A DNA stretch of 64,000 bases from Amycolatopsis viridis (GTDB taxonomy: Bacteria; Actinomycetota; Actinomycetes; Mycobacteriales; Pseudonocardiaceae): contig NZ_JAANOU010000001.1 in NCBI RefSeq assembly GCF_011758765.1, positions 1,054,001 through 1,118,000 on the forward strand. The letters run 5' to 3'. Made by a program: the position numbers and the translations under genes. Under the pieces are notes generated by a model, which saw only the letters and a list, made by a program, of their open reading frames with translations, was not told the origin of the DNA and did not search any database. Within the stretch, counting starts at the first letter, position 1. The number at the start of each line of letters is the position of its first letter. Shown one piece after another: positions 63,765 through 64,000 of this stretch.

Positions 63765-63937
63765 AGGAGCAAACACAGCACCCGCAGGAGCAAACACGGC
63801 GCCCGCAGGAGCAAACACGGCGCGACGACCGGCGAACACGCCGGTGCGTCGGCGTGTTCGCCGCTCCCGGCGGCGTGTTGGCCCGTTCGGGCGGCGTGTT
63901 TGCCGGTGCGGGCGGCGTGTTGGCCGCTCGGGCGATG
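63765..63937. repeat. 21-bp repeat cluster D, forward then reverse
   Basis: Four forward units (63765, 63786, 63807, 63828) reading AGGAGCAAACAC or ACCGGCGAACAC, then four reverse units (63854, 63875, 63896, 63917) reading GTGTTCGCC, GTGTTGGCC, GTGTTTGCC and GTGTTGGCC. Like cluster C the two halves face each other and could form a long hairpin. Confidence 0.85.
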
Positions 63938-64000
63938 GGAACACAGCTGCTGGGGCGCGTCGGGCATCCCCCGCCCGGGTGAGGCCGAACGGAGGCGCCG

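Overview
The window is high-GC, gene-dense actinobacterial chromosome with strong G/C bias at third codon positions, many GTG starts and few long gaps. Gene content points to a Pseudonocardiaceae-type mycelial actinomycete, with Amycolatopsis or a close relative as the best guess. This is inference from family content, not from a database match. The backbone follows the gene order of the Mycobacterium tuberculosis Rv1007c-Rv1026 block: metG, tatD, rpfB, ksgA, ispE, ABC-F, acyl-AMP ligase, pth, rplY, prs, glmU, TetR, mfd, mazG, an LpqU-like protein, eno, ftsB-like, DUF501 and ppx. Accessory genes are inserted between these landmarks.

Layout. 1-3.3 kb: end of a DUF4185 protein, a GH25-like protein, and a PadR-controlled DrrAB-type ABC exporter with two palindromic operators. 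3.4-8.6 kb: metG-tatD-rpfB-ksgA. 8.7-10.0 kb: a SAM riboswitch, a Cys/Arg-rich leader peptide and an orphan, motif-degenerate MetN-like ATPase. 10-12.2 kb: a divergent MFS exporter/TetR pair with twin operators. 12.2-18.5 kb: ispE, ABC-F, a TetR/DUF5701 pair, a YCII protein and a fatty-acyl-AMP ligase. 18.5-26.9 kb, mostly minus strand: a DivIVA-domain protein, pth, rplY, a lipoprotein, an F420-type oxidoreductase, prs, glmU, a diguanylate cyclase and tRNA-Gln. 27-36.6 kb is accessory: desaturase plus TetR, MerR plus paired SMR pumps, PadR plus a glycosidase, an amino-acid permease, a sugar-dehydrogenase-like lipoprotein, a two-component system and a methyltransferase. 36.6-44.8 kb: mfd, GNAT, three tandem secreted paralogues, a SurA-like lipoprotein and mazG. 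44.8-48.1 kb: the EfeUOB iron-uptake operon behind an iron box. 48.2-56.3 kb: an LpqU-like protein, TPR, VOC, eno, ftsB-like, DUF501, a lytic transglycosylase, ppx and a HerA-like ATPase. 56.4-64 kb: a subtilase, a 24-residue Cys-rich peptide, a cytoplasmic S10 peptidase, a type-5 UDG, NDH-2, an odd tRNA gene and a DUF3592 membrane protein.

How the genes work together. Several units serve envelope growth and resuscitation (RpfB, the lytic transglycosylase, the LpqU-like protein, the FtsB-like protein, DivIVA, GlmU, IspE). Others serve translation and precursor supply (MetG, KsgA, Pth, L25, Prs, Eno), genome integrity (Mfd, MazG, UDG) and locally regulated efflux or detoxification.

The most unusual items are these: (1) the SAM-riboswitch / leader-peptide / degenerate-MetN locus at 8.7-10 kb; (2) a family of 21-bp repeats in four intergenic clusters (36.7, 41.1, 52.4 and 63.8 kb), present in both orientations with a period of two DNA helical turns; (3) a free-standing 24-aa Cys-rich peptide gene at 58.2 kb; (4) the triplicated secreted family at 41.3-42.7 kb, whose signal peptides are better conserved than the mature parts; (5) a class-I-shaped tRNA with a UAA anticodon at 62.0 kb.
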